A stretch of DNA of 64,000 nt from Schistocephalus solidus (GCA_017591395.1 WEDG01000285.1:1-64000); one strand, 5' to 3'; shown: positions 37,727 to 48,325, counted from the first letter of the stretch. Made by a program: numbers and translations. The notes: generated by a model from the letters alone, not told the origin.

Positions 37727-38459
37727 TTTTGGTTCGTGCAGAAATGACCTGGTAGTTGGTAAAAAGCATTTGTGATTGCAGTAGCACGTAAACCTCCATT
37801 GCGCTTATTTTTTTTGTTCGCAAAGTGAACAAAAGTACGCAGCACCTTTCTAATGTAAAACATTAGTCGAAGTGGTATAGTCTGATATACTGCTTCAAGG
37901 ACGTTTGATCTATGAGGACGCACAATTGCAAACCTGATGTAAATGAAACAATGTGGGCTTTCAAATTCAAAAGGAAAATTTTTGGATGCGTCTTTTCATG
38001 GGTTTTGCTTATGCTATCAAGGATCAGGAAAAAAATCGTTAGCACTGTCTTCACACTCTACCTTTAAAGATGTTTGTAGATGATTCTTAGAGCAAGAAAG
38101 GTTTCCTCAGTAGACCAGGGTTTCTTAACAATGCGCGGGGTTTTGTCTTTGTAAAGTTTTAAAATATATGAAAGTGAATATCTCAATACGTAAACTAGAA
38201 GGCCGACAGAAAATCTGGGAAGATCGAAACAGAACTATTTCCAGTTTATTCGGCATAAACATGCGTTCGCGCCCTACGAACATGGCCCAGAGATGAGGTC
38301 TAGCCACTGGGTCTTAATCAGTTCATAGAAACGAACTTCACCTGTAATGCACTGTCGTTTCAGGTGAGTTATTTGTTTAACCGGGACTGAGCGCACACCG
38401 ATCTATCGGCTACTCGAAGCCAATATTCTTCGCATAGGGTGAAACGTTGAAAAGCAGAA

Positions 38460-38865
38460 AACAATCTGCCAGGCCAAAATTTTGGAGGGTACGATTGCAG
38501 ACAGATGAGATGACAGATCATGTGGGTAGAATGAGATATATACAGAAGGTTATTCCCGGCAGAGATGAGTTAAATATGCAGCACGTTGTACAATCTTTTA
38601 TTCCTTGAAGATGGACTCGCGTGCGAGTTTGAAATATCGAACAAATAAACCTTTGGTCACAGAGATCTCCTTCCCGTCCTCTTCTATTCAATTTCCTGGG
38701 TCTCATATATTCTTGAACATTCAGATGCATATAAAGATGCAGATAGTGGTAACGTGGTACTCAATATATAGTGAGGTGTTCATGGATTTGGCTTAGGAAC
38801 ATGTATGCTCCGTTGTACCCTGGAGCTCACTTTAGAGCCCTCGCAGGCAGTCGCATAGCAACTTG
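38460..38865. other. Intergenic sequence, no gene
   Basis: Apart from the imperfect hammerhead-like motif, nothing recognised. Confidence 0.4.
38592..38655 (+). ncRNA. Hammerhead-like motif, imperfect
   Basis: CTTGAAGA, stem II GGACTCGC with GCGAGTTT (8 bp including two G-U), GAAATATC. The CUGANGA box has one extra U or a C-to-U change. Stem III would be A-U plus U-A, and TTC/GAA can start stem I. Plausible but weaker than the others, and no PLE coding remains are adjacent. Confidence 0.35.
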
Positions 38866-39110
38866 GAGAATATGATGACAAGGAGGAACTGACAAAGACA
38901 AGGGCGACCGGAATGACCATTTCTACCGTATTAGCCGTCATCAGCCAGTCATACCCAATCCCGGGTGAAGAGCACCCGATTCCCGATCGCAACCGACAAA
39001 ACAGCGGGCCCGAGGGTCAATGGTATAGTATGACACCCAGGGACCAAAGGTTGCGGGTTCAAATCTTGGCTCTCAGACGCCGTCAGCCACCTTTTCACTC
39101 CACTTGGAGT
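38866..39110. mobile_element. SINE pieces, minus then plus
   Basis: Type B-like body on minus (38890-38970, TTAGCCGTCATCAGCCAGTCAT) followed by a degenerate tRNA-like head on plus (38985-39065, GGGCCCGAGGGTCAATGGTATAG...GGTTGCGGGTTCAAATC). Confidence 0.7.
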
Positions 39111-39796
39111 TGGGGTGGCACACAGGCCAGAGTCAACGATCAGGCGCCGGGTAATTAGGCTGAAATACTCATTGCTACAACAGGAAACGTCTGGGGCCAT
39201 TTACCGGATCTAATGCAATTGTGGACTAAGCAACTATGTCGGAGAAACCGGGAGATTACTCCGGACGCGAATGGCCGTACATGCGGCAGTGGTGAGGAGG
39301 AAAAGCGCTGGCTCTCATGTTGCAGCTCGCTCAACGGGACCTGACCTTATTTTCAAGTTTGATGAGGCTGAAATTCTCGCAAGAGGTGATAACCATGTGA
39401 GTCGCGAGCTGCTTGAGTCATGGTTCTCATGCCCAACAAGCTCGAACGCGGATGGTCAAGCTATCACCACACCCATTACGACCCCCAGCGGTGATCGCGA
39501 GAGCTGCTTATTTTAGTACGCATATGATCGCGTGGCCACTGCATACTTTAAATAATGCTCACCTTGTGCATCTATCAACCTTTCTGCTACTGTCTCTGAT
39601 GATGGTTTTGAGAGAGAATCCGAAACATAAGGTCAATAAACACCATGCTCCAGTGATCACCTCTTCTTCTTCTTCTTTTTCTTCTTCTTCTTCTTCTGCT
39701 GATGCCTGACTCATGGGACTGAGTCGCGAGCTGCTTGAGTCATGGTTCTCATGCCCACAGACTATCAACAAGCTCGAACGCGGATGGTCAAGCTAT
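39111..39796. repeat. Unassigned stretch with a 67-bp direct repeat and (CTT)n
   Basis: GAGTCGCGAGCTGCTTGAGTCATGG...GGATGGTCAAGCTATC occurs at 39400-39465 and again at 39721-39797, the second with a 10-bp insertion. A CTT-rich tract (39661-39698) lies between. No gene recognised. Confidence 0.6.
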
Positions 39797-40023
39797 CTTT
39801 GTCTTTGTCGGTTCCATTTCATCATATGCTACACGTCGCTATGCAACTGCTCGCAACGGCTCTAGTCTGAGCTCCAGGACACAACGGAACATACATGTTC
39901 CTTAAGCAGCTCGGTGAGCCCCACACTATCATCATATTCCCGATCACAACCGACAAAACAACGAGCCCGTGGCTCAATGGTAGAGCGTTCGACTCAAATA
40001 CCAAAGGTCGTGGGTTTGAATCC
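39797..40023 (+). mobile_element. Type B SINE tail and head
   Basis: Tail TATGCTACACGTCGCTATGC to CACACTATCATCATATTCCCGATC, then head GAGCCCGTGGCTCAATGGTAGAGCG...GGTTTGAATCC, cut at 40023 by the foldback element. Confidence 0.8.
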
Positions 40024-41007
40024 GACATAGGTACTAGCTAAAAGCCCAGACACGTGTTTCGCTGATGTTTCTGCTGCTGTGTGACACAACAACGAGGGGT
40101 TCGGCACCTCAGTGGGTCCCCCAGCGTTCTCTATGCGATTTCTAGTATATGGACTTCAGAGAATAATCGAGGAAATAATTTCTGAAATTATTAAGTGCAG
40201 GACATGGAGTCAGGTGCTTCGGACATGACGTTTTAGGGTCAGACCCGAAATTTCAATGAACATTTGGGTCGAAGACAATCAACTACTGTGGAATAACCAC
40301 GTAATGCCTATTCTACAAACAAGTAGTACTACAAGTAGCATGAATCTTATATGGCAAAGACATTATACCGTACTTCCGACATAGGTACTAGCTAAAAGCC
40401 TAGACACGTGTTTCGCCGATGTTTCTGCTGCTGTGTGACACAACAACGTGTCTGGGCTTTAAGCTAGTACCTATGTCGGAAGTACGGTATAATGTCTTTG
40501 CCATATAAGATTCATACTACTTGTTTGTATAATGGGCATTACGTGGTTATTTCACAGTGGTTGATTGTCTTCGACCCAAATGTTCATTGAAATTTCGGGT
40601 CTGACCATAAAAAATCATGTCCAAAATTATTTCCCCGATTATTCTCTGGAGTCCATATACCAGAAACGGCATAGAGAACGCTGGGGGACCCACTGAGGAG
40701 CCGAACTCCTCGTTGTTGTGTCACACAGCAGCAGAAACATCGGCGAAACACGCGTCTGGGCTTTTAGCTAGTACCTATGTCGGAAGTACGGTATAATGTC
40801 TTTGCCATATAAGATTCATACTACTTGAAGTACTACTTGTAGTACTACTTGTTTGTAGAATGGGCATTACGTGGTTATTCCACAGTGGTTGATTGTCTTC
40901 GACTTAAATGTTCATTGAAATTTCGGGTCTTACCCTAAAAAGTCATTTCCGAATCATCTGACTCCATGTCATGCACTTAATAATTTCAGAAATTATTTCC
41001 TTGATAT
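40023..41007. mobile_element. Composite foldback element
   Basis: Built of two blocks in palindromic order. Block A (40023-40172: GGTACTAGCTAAAAGCC...GAGAATAATCGAGG) and block B (40172-40400: TAATTTCTGAAATTATTAAG...GACATTATACCGTACTTCC) read forward, then B' (about 40455-40635), A' (40636-40782) and B' again (40783-41007) in reverse complement. No protein coding. A block B fragment is also at 28319-28566. Non-autonomous; superfamily not recognised. Confidence 0.75.
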
Positions 41008-41014
41008 ATATATA

Positions 41015-41706
41015 TTTCGAAACAAAGACATTCTTTGGGAAACAATAAGTAACTTTATTATGTAAATTTTCGACGCTGGTATCCCAGGTCGTCGTCAGAC
41101 TTGCGGTTAGTGTGCAAAAAACAGTTTAAATTTAACATGTGCTGGAAAAAATCGATATTGCTTAGTCATTACTGCCAATTGTTATCATTTGGGGTGTATT
41201 TCCATTTTGATTGGCTCTTGCCTCTTCCCGCTTTCTTTCAGGTTGCCGTACACATGGTCCAATTCGATGTGTCGGTTGATGCATGAGTTATCTGAGAAAA
41301 TGGCCTCTAAAAATTCTCGGCCTTTTTTAGATGGACAAGAGGCAACAATGCGGGTTTTGTCCCAAGCAAATTTGTGTCCAGTTCCTAGTGTATGCATAGC
41401 AACTTGAGACAAGTTGTCTCGCCTCCTTACTGCCAATTGATGTTCATGTTTGCGCGTGGAGGCTGACTTTCCTGTCTGACCATAGTAAACGGCATTGCAG
41501 CTGTTACATGGTATCTTGTATACGACTTCTTTTTTATCTAAATAGCCGACCCTCTCCTTAGGGTGTACAAGCTGCACGTATTAAATTTAAACTGTTTTTT
41601 GCCCACTAACCACAAGTCTAACGACGAACTGGGGTATCAGCCTCGAAACTTTTTACATGATAAAGTTACCTATTGTTTCCCAAAGAACGTCTTTGTTTCG
41701 AATAAT
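41015..41706 (-). mobile_element. PLE fragment (GIY-YIG endonuclease) between inverted terminal repeats
   Basis: The ORF from 41577 down to 41185 reads VVYKIPCNSCNAVYYGQTGK, then FLEAIFSDNSCINRHIELD: a GIY-YIG endonuclease of PLE type with the CxxC pair between the GIY and YIG-like parts. It is a different subfamily from the PLE at 8.8-10.7 kb. The ends, 41015-41160 and 41574-41706, are inverted repeats of each other (for example TTCGAAACAAAGAC.TTCTTTGGGAAACAAT). Inverted pseudo-LTRs are known for PLEs. The RT is missing. The minus-strand terminal repeat has CTGACGA...GTCGAAAA, possibly a decayed hammerhead. Confidence 0.78.
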
Positions 41707-41726
41707 ACTTCTTGGAATGCCTTTTT

Positions 41727-41730
<4 letters not shown>

Positions 41731-41791
<61 letters not shown>
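41731..41791. repeat. (TA)n microsatellite
   Basis: About 30 TA units between the PLE fragment and a SINE. Confidence 0.95.
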
Positions 41792-41795
<4 letters not shown>

Positions 41796-42240
41796 GGAAT
41801 GGAACCGACAAAGACAAGGGAGACCAGAATGGCCATTTCTGGCTTATTAGCCGTCATCAGCCAGTCATACCCAATCCCAAGTGTGGCACACCTGGGATTC
41901 GAACCCACGACCTTTGGTATTTGAGTCGAACGCTCTACCATTGAGCCATGGGCTCGTTGTTTTGTCGGTTGTGATCTGGAATATGATGATAGTGTGGGGC
42001 TCACCGAGCTGCTTAAGGAACATGTATGTTCCGTTGTGTCCTGGAGCTCAGACTTGAGCCGTTGCGGGCAGTTGCATAGCGACGTGTAGCATATGATGAA
42101 ATGGAACCGAGAAAGAAAAGGGAGACCGGGATGGCCATTTCTGGCTTATTAGCCGTCATCAGCCAGTCATATTCAATCCCAAGTGTGGCACACCTGGGAT
42201 TCGAACCCGCGACTTTTGGTAATTGAGTTGAACTAAATTA
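41791..42240 (-). mobile_element. Two tandem type B SINEs, second truncated
   Basis: The minus-strand body (GGCTTATTAGCCGTCATCAGCC on plus), B box GGATTCGAACCC and A box CCATTGAGCCATGGGCTC (plus-strand view) occur twice. The second unit stops within the tRNA-like head at about 42230. Confidence 0.82.
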
Positions 42241-42261
42241 AATACACCCACCCTCTCTGGA

Positions 42262-42790
42262 TATAAAGCTAATGATAGAAACTGTGATCACAATGACAAT
42301 GGTGCATTAGTCTCTGTGTGTGTGTGCATAGCAGGTGACAGCAAAAAACTAAGGTCTAGAGGCTCACCTTCCAGTAAACCGTCTTGTGTTTGACCCGAGT
42401 GAGATGTGAAGACTACCTCGCGAAGACCCGCATTAGAAGACTTGGATTCTGGCACCACCGCACACGTGAACTAACTCGTGCGCGCCTATGCAGCTCATCG
42501 ACTGGTTGTGCGGCCGCACTTAGAGTGCGCACGCACCCCGGACTGCAGGACTTCACTCAACGACGCGGTTGTGTGAGTTGAGTCGGCTGCGCTCATTGGA
42601 CTATAGGGTGACACGAGTCAGGCAACACAGTGGTAGAACAGTGGACACTTGTGGGCTCTGCATGAGATGCCAACTGGTTCTTCATTGGCATAGCAGGCCC
42701 TGAAACTGTCAATAGATGAGAAAAAAACAGTAGTGATTCGAACCAAACCCAAACTCAAGCTTCTGGTTGAGGTTCATGTTAGGAGGTGAA
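42262..42790 (+). repeat. Dispersed repeat of about 530 bp, copy 1
   Basis: Matches 60665-61165: TCTAGAGGCTCACCTTCCAGTAAAC, TGGCACCACCGCAC, GAGTCGGCTGCGCTCAT, CATTGGCATAGCAGGCCC. A (GT)n tract sits where the other copy has (CT)n. Function unknown. Confidence 0.75.
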
Positions 42791-42799
42791 GCGAAGATT

Positions 42800-43699
42800 C
42801 TTGACATCAATCTCACCTGTATACCGCTGCACGAGTGGAACAGGGGCAAATGCGGCCGTATATCGCTTCTCAACATCGCCGGGAAAACCTTTGGTCACTT
42901 TTTTTCAACCTTTTCAACGGCCACCTAGAACAAGTACTCCTCCCAGGGACAGTCAGTGTGGCTTCCGACGACACTGTGGCACCATCAACATGATCTTCGC
43001 CACCCGCCAGCTGCAAGAGAAGTGTCAGGAGATGAGAACCCACCTCTAAACTACCTTCATAGATCTGACGAATATCTTCGACACAGTGAATCATTATATA
43101 CTGTGGAAATCATGCATAAATTCGGCTTTTTTGAGCGATTCACACACACGATACATCAACTCACCGACGGGATGATGGTGCTCGCCACTGACAACTGGAC
43201 GGTTCCCGATGCATTTGCGGCGACCAAAGGAGTGAAATGGGGCTGCGTACTGGCTACCTCGTTCTTCGATATCACGTTCTTTGCCAGGTTGATGATGATG
43301 GGCGCCCTGTGATATGCCTTGCCTACAGGCTCGACGGGTACCATCTCAGTAGCCGGCGCTTTCGGATACCAACACGGGTATCTACGACTACAGTCTACGA
43401 CCTGGTCTTCTCAGAGTGCTGCACACTCAACACCACGACAGAAGAGGACAACTAAAGGAATCTGAACATCTTTACCGCCGGCTTTACCAACTTTGGGCTG
43501 ACCACGAATAGGTAAAAAAGGTTGTTACAAAATAACCGCCGTCCAACACTGCCTACAAAGCTCCCCGCATCTATGTCAACGGAATCCTACGGCAAGCCAT
43601 GGAAACCTTTGCCTACTTAAGCAGCACGATTTTCCGTAGCATAAAAATCAACAACTAAGTGGTTCATCGTAGCAACAAGATCAGTAAGACCTTTTTCCG

Positions 43700-43705
<6 letters not shown>
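42800..43705 (+). mobile_element. Decayed LINE reverse transcriptase fragment
   Basis: In shifting frames it reads SQCGFRRHCGTINMIFATRQ (about 42950), then ...IDLTNIFDTVNH (43065), GVKWGCVLATSFF (43230), RVSTTTVYDLVF...CTLNTTTEED (43380) and PRIYVNG...ETFAYLSSTI (43560). This is the RT core of the same LINE family as 4.3-6.5 kb. The FADD catalytic box is replaced by VFSEC. Truncated at a (TA)n tract. Confidence 0.82.

Positions 43706-43756
<51 letters not shown>
43706..43756. repeat. (TA)n microsatellite
   Basis: About 25 TA units at the junction between LINE and PLE remains. Confidence 0.95.
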
Positions 43757-43760
<4 letters not shown>

Positions 43761-44260
43761 ACGCGATCCCTTGTCTCGCGTGTTTGCGCACGCCGTTGAT
43801 TGCGACCAACGCTTCAATTGGGAGGGAACGGAAGTGGTCGCTATGGCCAGCACCAAACAGGCACGCGAATTCCTCGAAGCTTGGCACTCCGGCACAAACA
43901 GTATCAACCGCCACGTCGATCTGGATGCGCATTACGAAGCTCTGCGTGCACGGTCCACTGACTTGCGCCCACCTTAAAATCAACATCTGCTTATCTGTGC
44001 CCAGCCAAGTGTAGCCTCGCTGACTCTGCATCTCCCGCCACTTGACTTGCTATCATTACTCTAGCACCCCTCCCCTTACATGCGACAGCTATCATAACAG
44101 GATTCACGGCCCCCCAAACCCCCCATGGCGTCAGTCTGTCGATGTAACATCTCTGCCCCTAAACCCTCCAGCGTGACAATCCCAACTCTTACTTCTCATT
44201 TCGTCTGACGACGGGTTGGTGTAACCAGCTTGAAAATTCACGAGTAAACCTCGATTTTTC
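43757..44260 (+). mobile_element. PLE 3' fragment
   Basis: An open stretch at 43771-43977 reads AREFLEAWHSGTNSINRHVD, the conserved end of PLE GIY-YIG proteins. The 3' UTR runs to CTGACGACGGGTTGGTGTAACCAGCTTGAAAA (44204-44235 region), which could be a decayed hammerhead. It is a third PLE lineage here. Confidence 0.75.
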
Positions 44261-44329
44261 GACGAGCCTTCTTTCTTCATATATATATATATATATATTA
44301 ATATGCGTAAAGATTCGAGGTCCCGTTAT

Positions 44330-44602
44330 CTTATCGCGTTCATCATCTCCTGAAGAAGACGAAGAAGATGAGGGGGCGAGTTCATGGACCAAATTGTATT
44401 TGTACTGACGTTTCGAAAGCCTTCTCGCTTCCATCATCAGAGTAAAGTGCTTGCTGCTCCTGGTGATCTTGATTTCCGGTAGTTTTCGGTCATCAGGCAA
44501 AATCTTCCAGAGCACCGCGCTCTGACATTCCTCCTTGATGTACACCTTAGCTTGTACGGCAGAACAACCGTCAATTTCGAAGATGTCAACCATGTGCCCC
44601 AC
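44330..44602 (-). mobile_element. PLE terminal-repeat fragment
   Basis: Shares GAGTTCAT.GACCAAATT, TTTCGAAAGCC.TCTCGCTTCCATCATCAG and CTCCTGGTG.TCTTGA with the 3' end of the PLE at 8.8 kb. An ORF across it (minus, 44602 downward, Ser-rich) is probably fortuitous read-through of the repeat. Confidence 0.6.
44398..44450 (-). ncRNA. Hammerhead-like ribozyme motif, well conserved
   Basis: The minus strand has TACT, CTGATGA, stem II GGAAGC/GCTTTC with loop GAGAAG, then GAAAC and GTC, then AGTA. All core bases are canonical. Stem I is at least 4 bp (TACT/AGTA), stem III is only A-U plus C-G as in the minimal PLE hammerheads, and the cleavage site would follow GUC. Sequence around it (44335-44480) is shared with 8805-8935. 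Confidence 0.68.
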
Positions 44603-44790
44603 CGCAGGGTGGATACAAGGACGGTGACTTGCGCGTTAAATAGGTCTTAGTGACAGTAGACTTGCGATGCATCTACTGCACTCTCTCTCTTTCTCTTCCC
44701 CCACTCATCTGGGCCCCACGTCATGTCAGAGTCAGGCAGACTGGAGGCGGGATCGGGTGCACATAGGCGTACCACCACATTCCCTGATCT
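44585..44790 (+). repeat. Fragment of the 20-kb repeat family
   Basis: GGACGGTGACTTGCGCG, GTGACAGTAGACTTGCG.TGCATCTAC and GCGTACCACCACAT match the tandem units at 20.2-22.3 kb in order and orientation. Confidence 0.65.
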
Positions 44791-44903
44791 ACAAAAAATA
44801 CTTAATCAGGATTTTAATACGGCAACAAGAGGTTAGAGACTGCGGCACGGATCGCAGCTCTCACAGCCTTGGCCTGCGTGCCATAGCCTACACTTAGCCT
44901 ACA

Positions 44904-44906
<3 letters not shown>

Positions 44907-44983
<77 letters not shown>
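44907..44983. repeat. (TA)n microsatellite
   Basis: About 38 TA units directly before a SINE tail. Confidence 0.95.
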
Positions 44984-44987
<4 letters not shown>

Positions 44988-45428
44988 GAGCTCCAGGACA
45001 CAACGGAACATACATTTTCCTTAAGCAGATCGGTGAGCCCCACACTATCATCATATTCCCGATCACAACTGACAAAACAACGAGCCCGTGGCTCAATGGT
45101 AGAGCGTTCGACTCAAATACCACAGGTCGCGGGTTCGAATCCCAGGTGTGCCACACTTATGATTGGGTATGACTGGCTGATGACGGCTAATAAGCCAGAA
45201 ATGGCCATTCCTGTCTCCCTTGTCTTTGTCGGTTCCATTCCATCATATGCTACACGTCGCTATGCGACCGCCTGCGAGGGCTCTAGTCTGAGCTCCAGGG
45301 CACAACGGAACATGCATGTTCCTTAAGCAGATCGGTGAGCCCCACACTATCATCATATTCCCGATCACAACTGACAAAACAATGAGCCCGTGGCTCAATG
45401 GTAGAGCGTTCGACTCAAATACCACATA
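44984..45428 (+). mobile_element. Type B SINEs, tail plus one full and one truncated unit
   Basis: Tail from 44984, full head and body 45080-45345 (GAGCCCGTGGCTCAATGG, GGTTCGAATCCCAGG), then a second head cut at 45424 (ATACCACATATATA). Confidence 0.82.
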
Positions 45429-45435
45429 TATATAA

Positions 45436-46092
45436 TATGGTAGGTGGCCACTCACCGATCGGTTAAGGTGCTCACGCGTTCCGTTGTGCCTCGGGGCTCA
45501 TAATCTAGCCCCTCCAGCAGCCGTATCGGTTATTGATGTAGGAAGAATGACATGACTGACAAAGGTAAGGGAGAATGGAAGGGCCATTTCTAGCTTATTA
45601 GCCATCATCAGCCAACCATTACCAACCAAAGATTTTGCAGCACCTAAGGCTCAAACTCGTGACCCGTAGGTAAGAAGTCCAACTCGACACGAGCTTGTTG
45701 TCCTATCGGTTTCGATCGGGAATATTAACAATGGTAGGTGGGTGCTCACCGATCGGTTCCGGGAATCAATTGTCCCGTTGTGCCTTAGGACTTGCTCTGC
45801 CCACATCCCTAGCAACCACGGCTGCTGGCGGGACTCAAGGGTGAGCCCTAAGGCACAACGGTACACGTGAGTCCCGTAATCGGCGGTGAGCGCCACCTAC
45901 AAGGATTAATATTCCTGGTCGAACCCGACAGGAAAACGAGGTCGTGACGCAGTAGATTAGAGCGTTGGACTTCTAACCAACAGGTCGCGAGTTCGAGCGC
46001 CGGATGCCGCAACACCTGGTGTTGGGTATGGCTAGTTGATGACGGCTAATAAGCCAGAAATGAGCATTCTAGTCTCTTTCATCTTTTCAGTT
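45436..46092. mobile_element. Type A SINEs in inverted arrangement
   Basis: Minus-strand units (about 45436-45810, including GAGCTTGTTGTCCTATCGG) face a plus-strand unit (about 45820-46092, GGACTTCTAACCAACAGGTCGCGAGTTCGAG). Confidence 0.8.
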
Positions 46093-46690
46093 CAATTTAT
46101 TTGAGGAAAAGGCAGGCGAACGCGTTTGAAATTCCTATTTTTTACAATAAAATGGTGCAAGATAAACGCTTGTACATGATGAATGTTGGACAAGGGGAGG
46201 GTTACATCCACGTCACAGAACAAGGCACTTGACGAAAAAAATTGAAAATAATATTGCTAACAAATAGAAAGTAGCATATTTTATAACATTTAACTCCCCG
46301 GATGATGATACGAGAGAGACATGGGTTAGTTTATGATGGCGTGGTAGTGCGTATGACCGTACTAGTCAAATGCCCTCTTGAAAGTGTCCACGGATGTTGA
46401 CATGACGACGTCCATAGGTAGAGCATTCCATGTCTTAATCACTCTGTTGGGGAATAACAAACTCCTTGCCTCCATTATTGCCCTAATCACACGTAGTATG
46501 AGAGGATGACCTTTCAAATAGTGGTTGCGGCCAGCTCAGAAAAGTCGCCAGATGCAAGGCAACCATCTTGACTCTGCAGCATGCGAAAGGTTTGAAGTAG
46601 GTTGCCACCTAGATGTCCGTAGTCCAAAGGAAACAGGTCAAGATTGGACAATAAGGTATCGTATGTTCATTTGACCTTTTCAAGGATCTT
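46093..46690 (-). mobile_element. CR1/jockey-like LINE, C-terminal RT fragment
   Basis: The minus strand, 46530 down to 46362, reads LKGHPLILRVIRAIMEARSL, then NRVIKTWNALPMDVVMSTSV ...TFKRAFD stop. This is the hallmark C-terminus (WNxLP motif) of CR1-type RT proteins. The preceding frame carries DLFPLDYGHLGGNLLQTFRM. One frameshift separates the two. A distinct LINE lineage from the EEP-RT relics. 46093-46360 would be its 3' UTR. Confidence 0.75.
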
Positions 46691-46724
46691 GCTGTCTTTG
46701 ACAGCCAACGGTCTCTAGGCTTGA

Positions 46725-47575
46725 ATGGCAATTTCCAGTTTTATCAAAACCCTTTTTCGACGTGTTCAAACACACTGTCTCGACGACTGTGTGAAGAAGA
46801 AGAAGAAGAAGAAGAAGAAGAAGAAGAAGAAGAAGGTGGAGCACTTGCATGTCCTTCCAAAGTGTTTCATCCGAAAGTACCTCAGAAAGCCTCAGTTTGA
46901 GCGGTTGAGTGAAGAAAAGCCAACGTACTGGCTCGCACACCCATACGCGAAGAGCGTTTCAGAGGCAACGACAACAATTCCGAAGCCTTTTTGAGATCGA
47001 TGTGGCTCATTTACCAGAATGCACAATCAGATAGCAAGTCATAAAGCCTAAATACCTGCAACTATTAAAGGCACAATCAGCAGTGGTTTACAGCACACCA
47101 TGCCAAAATTGTAATGCAAGCTTTAATAGAGAAACGGGCAAACGGCTGGGCACAAGATTGCAAGAACATCAACTAGCAAACAGCCGCAAGGACAAGCTGC
47201 CTTTGGTCTACTGTCACGTAAAACAGGTGAACCATGAGTTCACCTTTGAGAAAGCGCGGATGATTGGTCGAGCCATTGAGAAGATGGACAGGATTGCGCT
47301 CAGAACTTGGCCCTAGACTAGCACACTCAACCAAGTTATAGACATGCAGCTCACCTACCAGTCGCTTCGTGCGAGGCTGGGATCAGTTCGGTCAGGGCCG
47401 ATAGGGCAAACGGGCACGCAGAACCGAGAGCCGATGCTCATGGAAACGAGGGGTGGTGGCCGGACGTCACATGATTTACATCGAACACTGCCTCGAGGAT
47501 GCGCCGGCAAGGCGGAAAACAATTCATGCGACCAGTACGGGCAGGTGAACGTTCGGCCGTCCAGCATAATAAGGT
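46725..47575 (+). mobile_element. PLE fragment, same subfamily as 8.8-10.7 kb
   Basis: Reads TLFRRVQTHCLDD, then a (GAA)n tract, CFIRKYLRKPQFERLS, the endonuclease VVYSTPCQNCNASFNRETGK (47080) and LRARLGSVRSGPIGQT (47365). Each has a close match in the minus-strand PLE at 9.3-9.9 kb. The YVGETG motif is FNRETG, so the YIG-like residues are lost. The RT is missing. Confidence 0.82.
46796..46836 (+). repeat. (GAA)n microsatellite inside the PLE
   Basis: About 13 GAA units, where the PLE at 9.8 kb has a short GGAAGAAGGAGGAGATG. It adds a poly-Lys run in frame. Confidence 0.9.
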
Positions 47576-48325
47576 GGGACCGACAAAGGAAAGGGAGACC
47601 AGAATGGTCATTTCTGGCTTATTAACCGTCATCAGCCAGCTATACCCAAGCCCAGGTTTGCATCACCCGATTCCCGATCGTAACCGATAACACAACAGCC
47701 CGTGGCTCAATGGTAGAGTGTTACACTCAATGACCAAAGTTCGCAGGTTTGAATCTCGGGTGCTCCAAACGTGGGATTGGGTATGAATGGCTGATGACGG
47801 CTAATAAGCCAGAAATGATCATTCCGGTCACCCTTGTATTTTTCGGTTGCACCTTATAAACATATATCTGAAGTCGCTATACAATTGCCCGCGAGGGCTT
47901 AAAGTGAGCTACAAGGCACAGCGGAGCATAAGTATTCCTTAACCAGATCGGTGAAGACCACTCTGGACGAGTGAGTCCTGTAACCGATCGGGGAGCGCCT
48001 ACATACCGTATTTACTAATTCTGATCGAAATCAGCCAGACAACGAGCTCGTGGCGTAGTGGGTTAGAACGTTGGACTTCTAACCAAAAGGTTACGAGTTC
48101 GAGCCTAGGGTGCAGCAACACCTGCGGTTGGAAATAGCCGCCTGACTACGGCTAATAAGACAGATATGTCCATTCCAGTCTTCCTTGTCCTTGTCGGTAA
48201 TGTCATTCTGCCTATAATACTAGCCGCTGTGCGGCTGCCGGTGGGGCTCGGACATGACCCCCAAGGAACAACTGGACGAGTGGGTCCAGTTACCCATCAG
48301 TGAACGCCTAATTGCCATCATGTAG
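47576..48325. mobile_element. Mixed SINE cluster
   Basis: Minus body (47576-47670), type B plus head and body (47700-47955), then type A plus (48020-48320: GAGCTCGTGGCGTAGTGGG, GAGTTCGAGCC). Confidence 0.78.

Larger units (their letters stand above)
29650..38450. repeat. Segmental duplication, unit 1 (annexin locus)
   Basis: Directly repeated at about 49.75-59.65 kb. Identity is high over 30.1-35.2 kb, moderate at 37.6-38.1 kb, and weak but recognisable at the edges (GATACCTAGTTTCCGC near 29830; GCACACCGATC near 38390). The unit holds the whole annexin gene. The stretch 29650-30560 has no supportable gene. Confidence 0.85.

Noticed and set aside
41666..42004. ORFs with long Ile-Tyr runs at the (TA)n tracts (also near 43.7 and 44.9 kb)
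   Set aside because: They are translations of TA microsatellites and adjoining SINE sequence, not genes.
44189..44602. 137-residue Ser-rich ORF as a gene
   Set aside because: It spans the hammerhead and terminal-repeat sequence shared with the PLE at 8.8 kb, so it is read-through of repeat DNA.
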